DNA of 64,000 bases from Varroa destructor. Taxonomy: Eukaryota > Arthropoda > Arachnida > Mesostigmata > Varroidae. Positions 23,292 to 34,046 of this stretch are shown one piece after another; positions within the stretch are counted from its first letter, which is position 1; each line of letters begins with the position of its first letter. The stretch is from NCBI RefSeq assembly GCF_002443255.2, contig NW_019211455.1:27764033-27828032 (forward strand), in the 5' to 3' direction. The translations under genes were made by a program, and so were the position numbers. The notes below the pieces were generated by a model. It did no database searches and was not told the DNA's origin. It saw only the letters and a list, made by a program, of their open reading frames with translations.

Positions 23292-25359
23292 CTGTCAATT
23301 ACTACATCTTCTTTACTTGGAAGAACTGACACGCACAAATTTTTTGACAGGGGTAAAATATATTCAGCCGCATCCATTGATCGGGGAAGCGCACTGGTTT
23401 CATCGCTAACTTAAGTTGTTCGCTAGATAGCAAAGGAAGTGCACGGCTAAAATTTCGACTGCAGTAAACTTAATTGAATAAACTATACGATATAGCATAT
23501 CAATACGCAGGCGGCCTCGTGAGAATCATACGCACCAAGAGTAAAAACGAGTTTCGATGAAATGCATCAAGGGAGCACTCGAGACCGTATATCTTCAGTG
23601 ACGATCTTCCGTTCCTCTTTTTACTGTGATGGCTGTGTCGGACGCCGCAACGAGTTTTTACGTGCTGATGCCTGTGTGACTGGTCAAAAACCAAAATGCT
23701 TTCGATGACAGCGGCTCGCCTGTGTCCAGATTCGGCATTTGTTACTTACTAATCGTTCGCTTTGTGATTCTCTTTTTCAGAGCGGCCTTGCGGATGGTCA
23801 GTAATTCAGTCATGATCAGCCTGCCAATAACTCGCATCGGTGGATGAAACATTGTATTGTTTCAACTATACTATGTCCAATCTGTCCCTGTGCCACATAG
23901 AGTAGAATAGATTTGTTCCTTAGTCAGGGCTAATGTATGATGAAATTTGACAGCATGATAAAAATCACAGCAGCAGCAGCAACAACAGTTGTGAAGATAA
24001 AACGTTGACCCTTGGAAAGCTTTCGACAGAATCGTCGACACCGTCATTCTAAATAGCCGTCCGCCAACAATTATGAAGCACTGTGGCAAACTTACGCCTA
24101 TGCCGTGGCCTAACGGTCAGTGCCTGCCCATGGTGGCAGCACTATCTAACACTTTTGGCGGTTATGCTTTATCTCGCGGCCTTCCTTGTCGGGCAAGAAA
24201 AAAGTGACTTTAGCTTTAAGGAAACGATACAGCGGAACGCACTACGTTTCGGTGGCAGCGTGGGCCGTTGCTGCCACTGCCGTTTGACAGAGCTTTCCCA
24301 TTCATTATTAGATTAGCAATCATACTTAAATCGAGCATTCCGCACGAGCGTCGAAGATATCTACCATTAACTAAAGTAAAATTGTGTAAGGGCTTGTTTG
24401 TGTAAACGGGCCAATACCGTCATACGTGTCTTATGGGTGAGGACTGGAACAAATATGGCAAATGTAATAGTGTGCATTGTTTGTGAATGACTTCAGGCAC
24501 CGATCAAGCGACGGCCAGGGTGAGTCGTTGAAGTCAATCGCATAGCAATACCTAACGTAACGGATCATTCATTTCGTTCATGTGCTGAATCTGACAGAAA
24601 AACTTCAGCTGTTTCATGTGCGTTAGTGAGCGTGCTTTATATTCGGCAAACCTGCTCCGTGCGTAGAATTTGTCTTCGACTTCATGTCTTTACTTAAACT
24701 TTCATCATTGTCACACTCTATATAGCTCTTCGATTAATCTGAGTTCGTAATCCATACGTGTTCATTTTGCATTGTGGGCTGCCTATGTATCTAACGGAAG
24801 CCCCACAAACAACGAGCAAAAGTAAAGCGTGTTTTTTCCGTCGCGAATGAAAAGGCACATCGAGAAGCCTTAAGAAGAAAGAACAAAGACCTATATAAAG
24901 GAGCATGTACAAACTCGTTTCTCAAGGGCAATAGAATTTTAGCATAGTTTTATATGAGAAGGAGTAATTTCCGACCATACGTGTAATATACTTGACATAT
25001 ATATATATATATATAGAGTATCTTGGCAAGGGATGTCCTGACGCTGACAAAATCAGATGAGATGTAAGTGGATGTGTAGGATTATGTAAAGTCGACCAAG
25101 AATCTACTTCGGTCAAGAATGTATTTCTTCGACTGATAACAACAAGTACCAAGAAGGGGTCAGATACTTCGAAATTTTAGAAGAACGTAATATTGTATGC
25201 CTACCGAAAACATTGATAAGTTAGACTTCGTTATACATTACTTACTGACGTTAGACATTACTATTACAAACGACATTCAACCATAAAGTAAAAAATGCGC
25301 CATAGACGGAACTTGCCATAACTTTGTCTTACTTATACGTCTTCATACGTTTGTTTTAG

Positions 25360-25431
25360 CGAGACCAGAATCGGGCTCAGCCGGAACAGAAGCGCACAGA
25401 ACCCCTGACCTAGTGCCCATTTAAACGAATA
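25360..25431 (+). other. Likely 5' UTR part of the secreted Cys-rich gene
   Basis: A strong acceptor (CATACGTTTGTTTTAG at 25359) precedes the start codon by 72 bases, implying a non-coding leader exon upstream. A good donor, CCAGG|GTGAGT at 24519, could end that leader exon, with a first intron of about 840 bases. Splice motifs are seen; the pairing is inferred. Confidence 0.4.
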
Positions 25432-25581
25432 ATGATGAACGACCTAGCCAGTTTCGGCGCAGCTATACTGATCATACTTTTGTATGCCGCTGACTACGGA
25501 GGAGCCGTTGTATGTGATTTCCAGGAGTACGAAACGTGCACAAATCGATTCCTCGAACGCGACTTCACGTACTTCGAGGAG
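25432..25581 (+). CDS. Secreted Cys-rich gene, exon 1 (signal peptide)
   Basis: It opens with two consecutive ATG codons (25432 and 25435). It encodes the leader with core AAILIILLYAA and the first two Cys (CDFQEYETC), and ends GAGGAG|GTAAGA in phase 0. Confidence 0.82.
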
Positions 25582-26591
25582 GTAAGATTTAATCTAATTA
25601 TTAATTAATAAAATATTTCTTTCGTTAGTGGGATTATCATTTTTATGCATTATACATGAGGAAGGTAAGCTTTTAACGGTACCTTTTGATTCGATGCGTC
25701 GAACGCAGGGGCAGTTGGTCACGAAAGAAAATCGATGATTTACTCACCAACGGCGTATATAATATGTGTAGGTGTGACGATGGCTTAGTAGACGAAAAGA
25801 TAATACCTGAATGCCAGGTTTCGGAAGTCAGTGGTTTGCACACGTACGTACGGTGATTACGTAAGTTTTAATGTGTCTATGCCTAATTCCTATACTCAAT
25901 GCATAGTGGTCAACGAAAAAAAGTTGTGGATATGGATTCAGAAGTGTGCGTCATGAAAAGGATAAACATTTATTTAGAAAAATATGCGTTATAGCACGTA
26001 TCGTCTTCACTCAGAGTCCAAAGGTATATATACACCGCCTGTATAGCCTGGACAATATCTAACACGCTGAAGGGCAAGGCAAGACAGAGGGGCAAGTTAA
26101 TAAACGGCAGTATGCGACTGCGTTTCGATAGACAAAAAGACTTGGTCGGAACCGTTTTATTTACATATCTCACTGCTACTTATATAAAAGTCATGTCTCT
26201 ATTCAAGAGAATCAAAATCATATATATAACCTGAATATTATTTCAATGTTCTTCGTGCGCTTATGTTCTTCTGTAAAAACAGGTACAACGAGCTCGATGA
26301 AGCATACTTTTTAAATCACACATTTCCTTTTACTGACAGATAGATCTTCTTTGCTTCATAATTTTAAATCATTTGAGTGGTGCAGGTGATCAAATTGTAC
26401 CCGCGTCGCCGACTACGAATCGATGCCACTGAGATTGCCCAGTTTTGCTCAGGCTTCCAAGAACTAGTTCAATGCATCGTGATACAATATGTTAACTGCA
26501 ATGCTCCGGACGCAGAAAAGGAAAAGGTGGGCAGTGAGTTCTGGAACAACCAACATATTTACTTTAGCCTGATTACGGTCAAGTAACGTAG

Positions 26592-26658
<67 letters not shown>

Positions 26659-28463
26659 CATATATATATATACATATATATGTATCAGATGCGATGCCAT
26701 TTAGAAGAGAGCAAGCTTCTATTGCTAATCTTTTCATCTTTCTCCTTGCGTTTTTCCTATGGTAATTAATAGTTTGTGTGAATGGATGATACTCAGAAAA
26801 CGAGTGTGGTAGTCGTTCTAGTTTCACTGATAACTGTTGTGCTAAATTCTCGAAGGTGATCCGCGCCATGGTAAATGTGCTAAAACTGTGGTGCAACGAG
26901 GAAGATCGAAGTATTATCCAGACGGCGCTTCAACATGCCCACTGCTATCTCGGAGCGGAGGAAAGGTGCCGATCTTCTAATGTGACAATGTTCACCTGGA
27001 AGGTACGAAAGATCGACGGGACCTCATTTCACGATATTGCTCGTACAGACGAAAAGCCCATAACTTGAAATGTCTGCATTGACTTATTGACTCTCGAAAT
27101 GGCTAATGCCTGAACCCGCGGTTAGCCAGAGGGCGCTGAGGAAGCACGTGATATTTCTTGTGTTATCTTCCGCATCGGTGCTTCAGTCAGCACAAAAGCA
27201 ACTGAATCAGATTTGTCCTACTATACCAATGTAAACAAATGGAACGTGACGTAAGCTGTCTCAGTTGGGACTCGTGTTTGGCCATTTGTCAGCATATCCT
27301 AGCTTGAACGTTAATTCTTGAAGCGCCTTTCTAAATGCCCTTGGCCTATTATATCAGTCCGTATCACTTGCTAATCGGAAAAGGCAAGATGCAATGGAAA
27401 TAAGGCCCTAAGAATAGTTTCAGCAAAAAAGCATTTTTGACACCCGCTTCACTTCACGCTTCGCCAAAACATTTAAAGAGATCTGTGACATGCACGGATA
27501 AAAAAACTCTATGGCAAAAAAGATTGCTGAACGTCGACATGCAAAGTTTAAAGATGGCTGTTAACACCCAAAGGATCTATTTTGGTGTCCGACGAAAACC
27601 GCCTCAGATATTGCCTAAAAAAAGCAGTTACCAAGCGATTCGTAAATTGGCGACAATCGTGAGCCACTTGCATATAAAGGCATATACGAAACGCTGCAAG
27701 ACCTATCCTTCAACGTGATGCATTTGAAATCACGGCGTGAAGGAAACTTTACGTATTTTTAGAAACCAATCAGCTGTCCCCGTAAAAGTTCAGTAAGTAA
27801 CGTGTTTGTTTCCTAGCCATAGCGGCACACGATACGAATCTAGGTAGAGACATACGAGCTTAGAGCCAGCCGTCTGAAGCGATAACGGGGAGCACAAGGA
27901 TCCGACTGACTGAAACTGCGTACATTCAGAATGAAATTTGCGATGTGTACGAAAAGTCCGTCCATCTGACTTGAAGTGGATAACTGTAGTTCACGATACA
28001 TCCATATTCTTTATAATGTATGGGCTTCATTTTTAATTTCTAGTATTTTGAGCATAATTTTATTATACTCGACTTACTTCATTGCAGTTGGTCCCGTGCT
28101 CCACTGAATATGTTATTGTATTAAAAAGCAACCACAGGGCAGGTTTGGGTCGTCATAATGCACGCTTGTATTCTGTGATTTTTGCGAAATTTTCCTCTGT
28201 CGTAGGAGATCCTGCGTTTTGAGCGTCTCTTAGATCGTCGACATACGTGTAACGCTCTGATCGAGCATGGCAGTTGCATACTGAGGGAGTACAATGGACA
28301 ACGCTGCTCCAGCTGGTTAGGACGAACTGCGCTAGACAAAACGATTCGGAGTTGGGGTGGGACATACTGTTCTTCGGCTCCTGGGCCAAAACGCGGATGC
28401 AGGACGTGGACGACCTTCATCTACGTGTTGCTAACTTTATGTATAACAATGGTGAGGGCTTAG
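25432..28463 (+). CDS. Cys-rich secreted or membrane-anchored protein, 4 coding exons, 231 aa, family not identified
   Basis: Exons are 25432-25581, 26386-26526, 26856-27002 and 28206-28463, all joined in phase 0. The protein has a signal peptide (hydrophobic core about 8-20, likely cut before VVCDF near 25-27). Twelve Cys lie in the mature part before the tail, at 28, 36, 71, 80, 88, 110, 127, 135, 161, 170, 180 and 201, with one more at 211. It has one NVT glycosylation sequon at 139 and a hydrophobic end (FIYVLLTLCI, 217-226) preceded by small residues, which could be a GPI-anchor signal or a membrane anchor. The frame is closed upstream by TAG at 25411. Even Cys spacing and helical stretches recall secreted arthropod Cys-rich families such as the 27-kDa haemolymph glycoprotein type, but I see no decisive motif. 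A fair alternative is a lineage-specific secreted protein. Confidence 0.8.
26386..26526 (+). CDS. Secreted Cys-rich gene, exon 2
   Basis: The acceptor is GAGTGGTGCAG|GTGATC and the donor GAAAAG|GTGGGC. It encodes 47 residues including FCSGFQELVQC and YVNC. A better-looking donor, GTGAGT at 26534, would break the phase with exon 3, so the upstream donor is preferred. Confidence 0.8.
26593..26684. repeat. Compound (TA)n/(CATA)n microsatellite
   Basis: About 92 bases in intron 2 of the secreted Cys-rich gene, starting 66 bases after the exon 2 donor. Confidence 0.95.
26856..27002 (+). CDS. Secreted Cys-rich gene, exon 3
   Basis: The acceptor is AATTCTCGAAG|GTGATC and the donor TGGAAG|GTACGA. 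It encodes 49 residues with three Cys (LWCNEEDRS, HAHCYLGAEERC) and the NVT sequon. Confidence 0.8.
28206..28463 (+). CDS. Secreted Cys-rich gene, exon 4 (C-terminus)
   Basis: The acceptor is TTTTCCTCTGTCGTAG|GAG and the stop TAG is at 28461. It encodes 85 residues with TCNALIEHGSC, YNGQRCSSWLG, two more Cys and the hydrophobic tail. This frame keeps phase 0 with exon 3 and continues its Cys spacing. The longer-looking open frame shifted by one base (28274-28501) has neither property and is judged a shadow. Confidence 0.75.
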   Translation, partial: EILRFERLLDRRHTCNALIEHGSCILREYNGQRCSSWLGRTALDKTIRSWGGTYCSSAPGPKRGCRTWTTFIYVLLTLCITMVRA

Positions 28464-28530
28464 ATATCAATTATGCAGATTGTGAAAATACGTTTCAATA
28501 GAAGACCTCATTGACGATTGCTCTTCCTCT

Positions 28531-28536
28531 AATAAA
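28531..28536 (+). terminator. Poly(A) signal of the secreted Cys-rich gene
   Basis: AATAAA lies 68 bases after the stop of exon 4, consistent with a short 3' UTR. Confidence 0.6.
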
Positions 28537-30181
28537 ATGCGAATTGGCCCCCAGGTACTACTACGTAAAGAGGAAAACGACCGTCTCTAAGGGAGATACT
28601 CTTTAATACAAGTTCTATTTAAACAATCCGCGAATTTTTCTCATATTAGCGAAAAACAGTAATTGTAAATGTAATAGACGACAAATACGACGCAAAAATT
28701 CAAATAATAAGTTGTATTTATAAACTGAGAGTAAATTACATATGATGCAGGTGAATCTGAGGTATTAATTGAAACAGTATTACTTCCTTTGCTGCTGCCT
28801 AGCTAATCAGGAAGAGATAGTCTTTGGTATAATGACGATTAGATGTACAATGTAAACCAGATGATCTAGTTTTTTCCATTGTTCAATTTTTTGAGGGTTA
28901 TTCAATATTGAATCTGGGAATATTTAGTAATGTTCCAACCAACCAATTTATCGTACTGTTAATAGGTATCCTGATTTTTCGGTCAAAGGCATCGTTTGTC
29001 TGGTGATATTGCTTTGTTCTCCTATACAAACCCGTTTAGGATTTTGAATTTCCCGTACGTCTTTTCCTGCTTTGACTGTCTTGTTGGGCAGGAACCCTTC
29101 AAACACCAATAGAATACGTAATTAAAAAATATTTACAACTTACGCCTGTTGAACATTGCTTCAGACAACTGACCTCAAGTTCGAAGTGAGGTGCGCTCCG
29201 CCATCATTCATCGGTCGCACCGTTTTTTTTGACAGGTAGTATTAGTAGATTGAAGAGTTCGATATGTAACTAGAGATGGCAGAAAGTTTCAATTTTTAGC
29301 AAGTTGGAGTTAAAGAAGTTTTTGTGTTAAAAATGTTCACGGGTGAAACGATCCGAATTTTTAATATATTGTGGCATATCATGTCCTCTCGTAGCTGTAT
29401 GATGGTGTGCCTCTTAACAATCACATTGGTTAGAATGATTGGTAAACGGTAAGTCAAACAGGTGTTATCATTGTTGAAAGTTAGTCTGTCTGTACGTGCT
29501 ATGTGACCGAAAGACGACTCACGCCCGCGGAACGTATTGCAGCAAAATGTAAATTTGTTTGATCTTTAGTTATATCGAACACTTATCTATATGAACTGAA
29601 GTAGTGGACGCTAAATAGAATATTTGTTTACTTCAATGTAAGTTCTGATTATGTTGATTAATGAATCTCCTAAATCCGCCTCGTGAAGTATCTCCGTGTT
29701 GCAAAAATAAATATATCTTAGCTTGGGTTCGTATTCCGTGAAGACTTTTTCTTCCCGCATAGAACCGACAGTGTAAACGAAGTAGGTTTTTAACGTATTG
29801 ACGATGTATGTTAAACGCTGAGACAACGACGGTTTGACGTCAGCTAGACAGAATTTTTAACGCCATGTCAGTACACTATACAGCTGTCTACTTACAGATG
29901 AATATAAAAGTTCTTCGTAAATCTTTCTGGGTACACACTCATAGTTCCTGCTGTTTACTAAATTTTGTGTAAAGCGTTGTTTAGCTTGTTATCACAATGA
30001 CGACTATGCTAGATACAAAATCCTATACTGAAAAGCATTTTAATCAGGCTGACTGGGGCGCCTTATTAAACTACTATTGAATTGGTACTTTTGAAAATAG
30101 AGAGAACAGATAGGTTCTTTTGGTCGACCAGATCTCGCTGTAAATGATTGAATTTGGTTAAATAAATTGCGTGAGGTGATC

Positions 30182-30201
30182 TATATATATATATATATAT
30201 A
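30182..30201. repeat. (TA)10
   Basis: Pure dinucleotide run in intergenic DNA. Confidence 0.95.
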
Positions 30202-33200
30202 GTGTACGGTGAGCATACTAAGGGAGCCGGGACTTGCAATCTAAAAGCCCACCTTTAGTTTATGATGGACTGCCTTATGATTGGGCAATTGTGGCCAATA
30301 TGGGGCAATGGGGATCCTTCACCCCTAATGCATTTTGTTTATGTTTATCATACTGCAGCATGTTTAAGCTAGGCTCTTCTAGTATATTTCTGCCAGTCTT
30401 TCTCAGTATATAATACGAAAAGTTACAGTATTCATTTTCTCAAATCATAACCTGAATTATGATCCTCTTTATGTTTGACAAATTTACTTAGCTTGAGATT
30501 AAGCGCAGCTATTTACCTTGAATGTATGATTTTTTGTAAATTTATATACATATACACTACAATAATATATAAAGTACGTTAAACGACCACAAAAGGTGCC
30601 ATTAAAGCTAGCGCTTGAATTCACGCTAATATAATCAAAATACTCTCGATAAAAAGTAATCAAGACTGCCACTATTCAAAGTTGATGGAGTCTGCAGTCA
30701 AAACCGGTTTATAGGTTTATAGTTACTTAGTTAGGGACTGTCCTTGGAAAAAGATTTAACGTGGGCGAAAATCTCAAACGCAAACATACGAAAAAAAAAA
30801 AAAAACAAAGTGCTTAACAACTGCCGGAAAACAAAAAGCGATTATATTAATAATGCACTCATTTAGGACCACGCACTATGTGGTGCCATTTTTTTATTAT
30901 TACTATTATGGTTACCCTCGGGAAACGTTGTTACTGACGGACCTGAACAGGACCGAACAGCGAAGCCGTAAACCTATTGTACTGCAGGTGTCCGCAGTTA
31001 AGAAAGTGTAGCATTTCCCTGCAAAGCTGTCGAGCTATTTTGTATCCCATTGTCGATGGTCAGTAGGAAAAAACGCAAAGGCTGTGTACTATCAAATCGA
31101 CGAAAAAAATTAGGCAGCTTCAAAGAGGGAGAGAAAAGGTCTGGTTGGCCAGGACAAAAAACATACAAACTTTTCAAGGCTTTGCCTCCTGGGCAAAAAG
31201 GTCACGAGGAAAGGAAAGGGCAGTTGTTTACTGCACTCATGGAATACTTCTATAAAAATGTTTTAACCTTCATTTACGAAAACGAGTTAGACATTTGTTT
31301 TTTTCCTGCATACGGCACACTCGTCCGACAGAAAATTCTGGCCTCTTTCGTGTTTTCTAATCTCAACGTAGATTATTTTATATATTATATTTCGTATATT
31401 ATCCATTAGGATGCTTCTATAATCACAGCATAGCTAATAATATATTATCATCCTAGTTTTCATTTCTACTAGATCGTGAACGTGCATGCATAATTAAAGC
31501 GAATAAGGCACGCTAGGGTTAGGTATAGACATCTGAGTGGAGGAAATAAAATACCCTAGCTTGCCTCATTTATTAATTAGGGTACGTCGTTACGGGACGC
31601 GACAATAACGGTAATTTTTCGATAATTAGTGCACCTTATGGCCGTTTTTATACGGTCTGTTCCGTTCGTTGCTGACGATGCTCACGAAGTACCGTTTTCT
31701 CAGCCTTAAACGGTTCTACTATACTATCCTACCGTAAATGTAGCCCTGTTCCTTGTCATAGCTACTATAAATGCCATTTGTTAACTTCTAAGAGTATGCT
31801 CTAGGACAGGTCAAGGTTTAGAAATATTTTTTCTTTACTTGTAGCCTAGAATGGTCCTGTGAGGGTATTTATGTGATGAATTTCAATGTTTGGGCCTAAA
31901 AGTGACAAAAAAAAATTTAATGAACAGTGGTTTACACAAAATGTCAATACAGCTCTCCATGGGTATACGGCAAGAATCGGTGCAACCGCCGAAAATAATC
32001 ATTTGTTTAGTATTTACTAACTTTTGTTTTTCTGAAGTTATTCTGAAACCCGAAAATTACAATTTAAAATTTCGTATTGGAACACAATTTGAATTGCACT
32101 TTTGAACTAAACTCGTATATTTTTGCTCGAACATATTTCGAGCAGATAGCCAGTAAGTTTGTGTTGGACAGTTATCAACAGTAACTTATTTACGGTTTAA
32201 GTTCTAATTGTCTCGCTTTCTTAGTCGTCCGTATTACACCTACAGATAACAATGTGTACTCTGGTCCCTATTGAAGGATTACGCAGAAGCGCCAGGTGAT
32301 CCGAGCTAAGGGTGAGACGGCCACGACCGATTGAATTCTCAGTAAATATCCCATACTTAAAAGAACATTATTCATATAACAACGATAGAGGTGCAACCCA
32401 CGGCTCGCAATAGTTAGCAATCATCAACAACTGCCCATCTATTCTTATTCGACCACTCCTTTTTCTCACTGTATTTGTAATCCCACCCTTGATAGCCAGT
32501 AGATGCTGAACTTTGTATAAGCCACCAAGTGTCTTTTAGGCCATTTGGAACTTAAAATAAAAAAGAAATATCGTTATAGAGTAGATAAATGATACTGCCT
32601 TTTCCTGCGAAGTATAGGGCATATGAGAGTTAATGAGGGAGTTTTTTTTTACAGTTACCCCGAGACGCTGCTTGCTATCGAATATTCGCGTCGGACGATT
32701 GAGTAAAATACATAAGCCAAAACCTGATTCTGCAAGCAATACGCATTGCTTAGGCCTTGATACGTTGCTCTCTTTCACACTATATCGTTCTGTCTATATT
32801 TGAGCAGCAATAGTTTTATGTGTAAATACAAGTCTGACTATCTTTCCTTGAGCTGCATGCCTGTTCAAATACTTTAAGTAATAATATTTAATTTTGTCAA
32901 TCCTCGAGCTTAAGTGCTTCGGAATTTTTAGATCTAAAGCCTTCTTAGATACTATTACGGAAGCCGTGATAGGCCGAAGGCCTTATAGCCTTGCCACCTC
33001 TATGTGTGCCCTCCCGCGTCGTTGTGGACCTTTGTCTTCTACGAGAAGCACCCCTTTTCGTGAAATCTTTATGCTAATAAGAAACGCCTAATTTCGCTTT
33101 TTCGTATGAGATTTTTTCCCCCTATGAGGGATATTTGCCCTTCATAGAAGGTTGGGTGTATCGTGCGAGTGGCTGTGCCAGCTAGGGCGTGTGCGCTGCT

Positions 33201-33978
33201 TGGCTTTGCACATACGTTTGACACTCCCCAATTTTACCTTTTTTGATAAGTGTTAAAATGTCAAATGAATTCAATTCCTGTGATGATCTACTATAATACA
33301 GTGTGGCTAATTTATGTATTTTGGTGGATGTTTTTTTACTTGGACTGTTTTTTGCAGGAAACGAAGGTATTCCTTTGCCACCTAGTCACCTATTGTACGG
33401 CTTGAACGCCACCGTCCGAGTGCATTACCATGAATGGGTCTTAGAATATAGCATCGGGATCAAGCGGCTACTGCTAATCTTGCTTATTCTTTATGAATTG
33501 TTATCCCTATAAAGGTTTGTTCATCGCGAAAACAGTATTTTCCTTTCACTTTTTTAAGCACCAAATGCTGGCTGTTATGATCGTTAAATCAAACAGTTTG
33601 GTAGACGAGCTTAATAGCGTGTTTGAGTAAGCGAAGTATCAGGCATACAAATGCATAGGTTTTTTATCTTATTTTCTGGCTATTCTACGCAACCGAATCC
33701 TCGGAATTACTTTTTTGGTACATTGTCAAAGATCTGATTCGTCATACGGGGTAACTGGGATGGTGCTTGTTAGACTTATTTGACGTTTCTTTGACAGACC
33801 TATGAAGTAGTATATTAAGCATACAGGCAAGCATTAGCTCAATGTTTATTTCTTTGTAGTTATAATCCCTAATATTTCTCAACTTTTTTTTCGCAGTAAT
33901 GATTTTTCTAACAAACCCATGCGTTTGCTACTTAGTGCTATTGCGTATGCTCGACGCACCCTCTCGATAACGTATAAG

Positions 33979-34046
33979 CACCTTAGATAGTGGTAGAGCG
34001 TTCGCCTCGTATAAAAATGCGGTCGGCAAACGGATAAAATTCTGCC
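33979..34046 (+). pseudogene. Broken tRNA-Thr(CGT)-like sequence or tRNA-derived SINE head
   Basis: AGTGGTAGAGCG is a perfect tRNA D-arm/A-box, followed by TTCGCCTCGTAT, the 5' anticodon stem and loop of a tRNA-Thr with anticodon CGT. The 3' anticodon stem should be GCGAA but reads AAAAA. The T-arm has lost the GGTTCGA core, and the D-stem is imperfect. It is therefore a decayed tRNA gene or a relic of a tRNA-derived SINE, not a functional tRNA. Confidence 0.55.

Larger units (their letters stand above)
20290..24400. other. Intergenic region between UCKL1 and the secreted gene
   Basis: AT-rich, with microsatellites, the G-run cluster at 22278 and scattered short open frames; no supported exon. 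Confidence 0.6.

Noticed and set aside
28274..28501. 75-codon open frame HTEGVQWTTLLQL and onward as the last exon of the secreted gene
   Set aside because: It overlaps the preferred exon 28206-28463 in another frame. It breaks the Cys spacing and hydrophobic tail and lacks a good acceptor in phase.
31050..31409. 119-codon open frame
   Set aside because: Lys-rich start and an Ile/Tyr-rich tail from AT-rich DNA; no motif.
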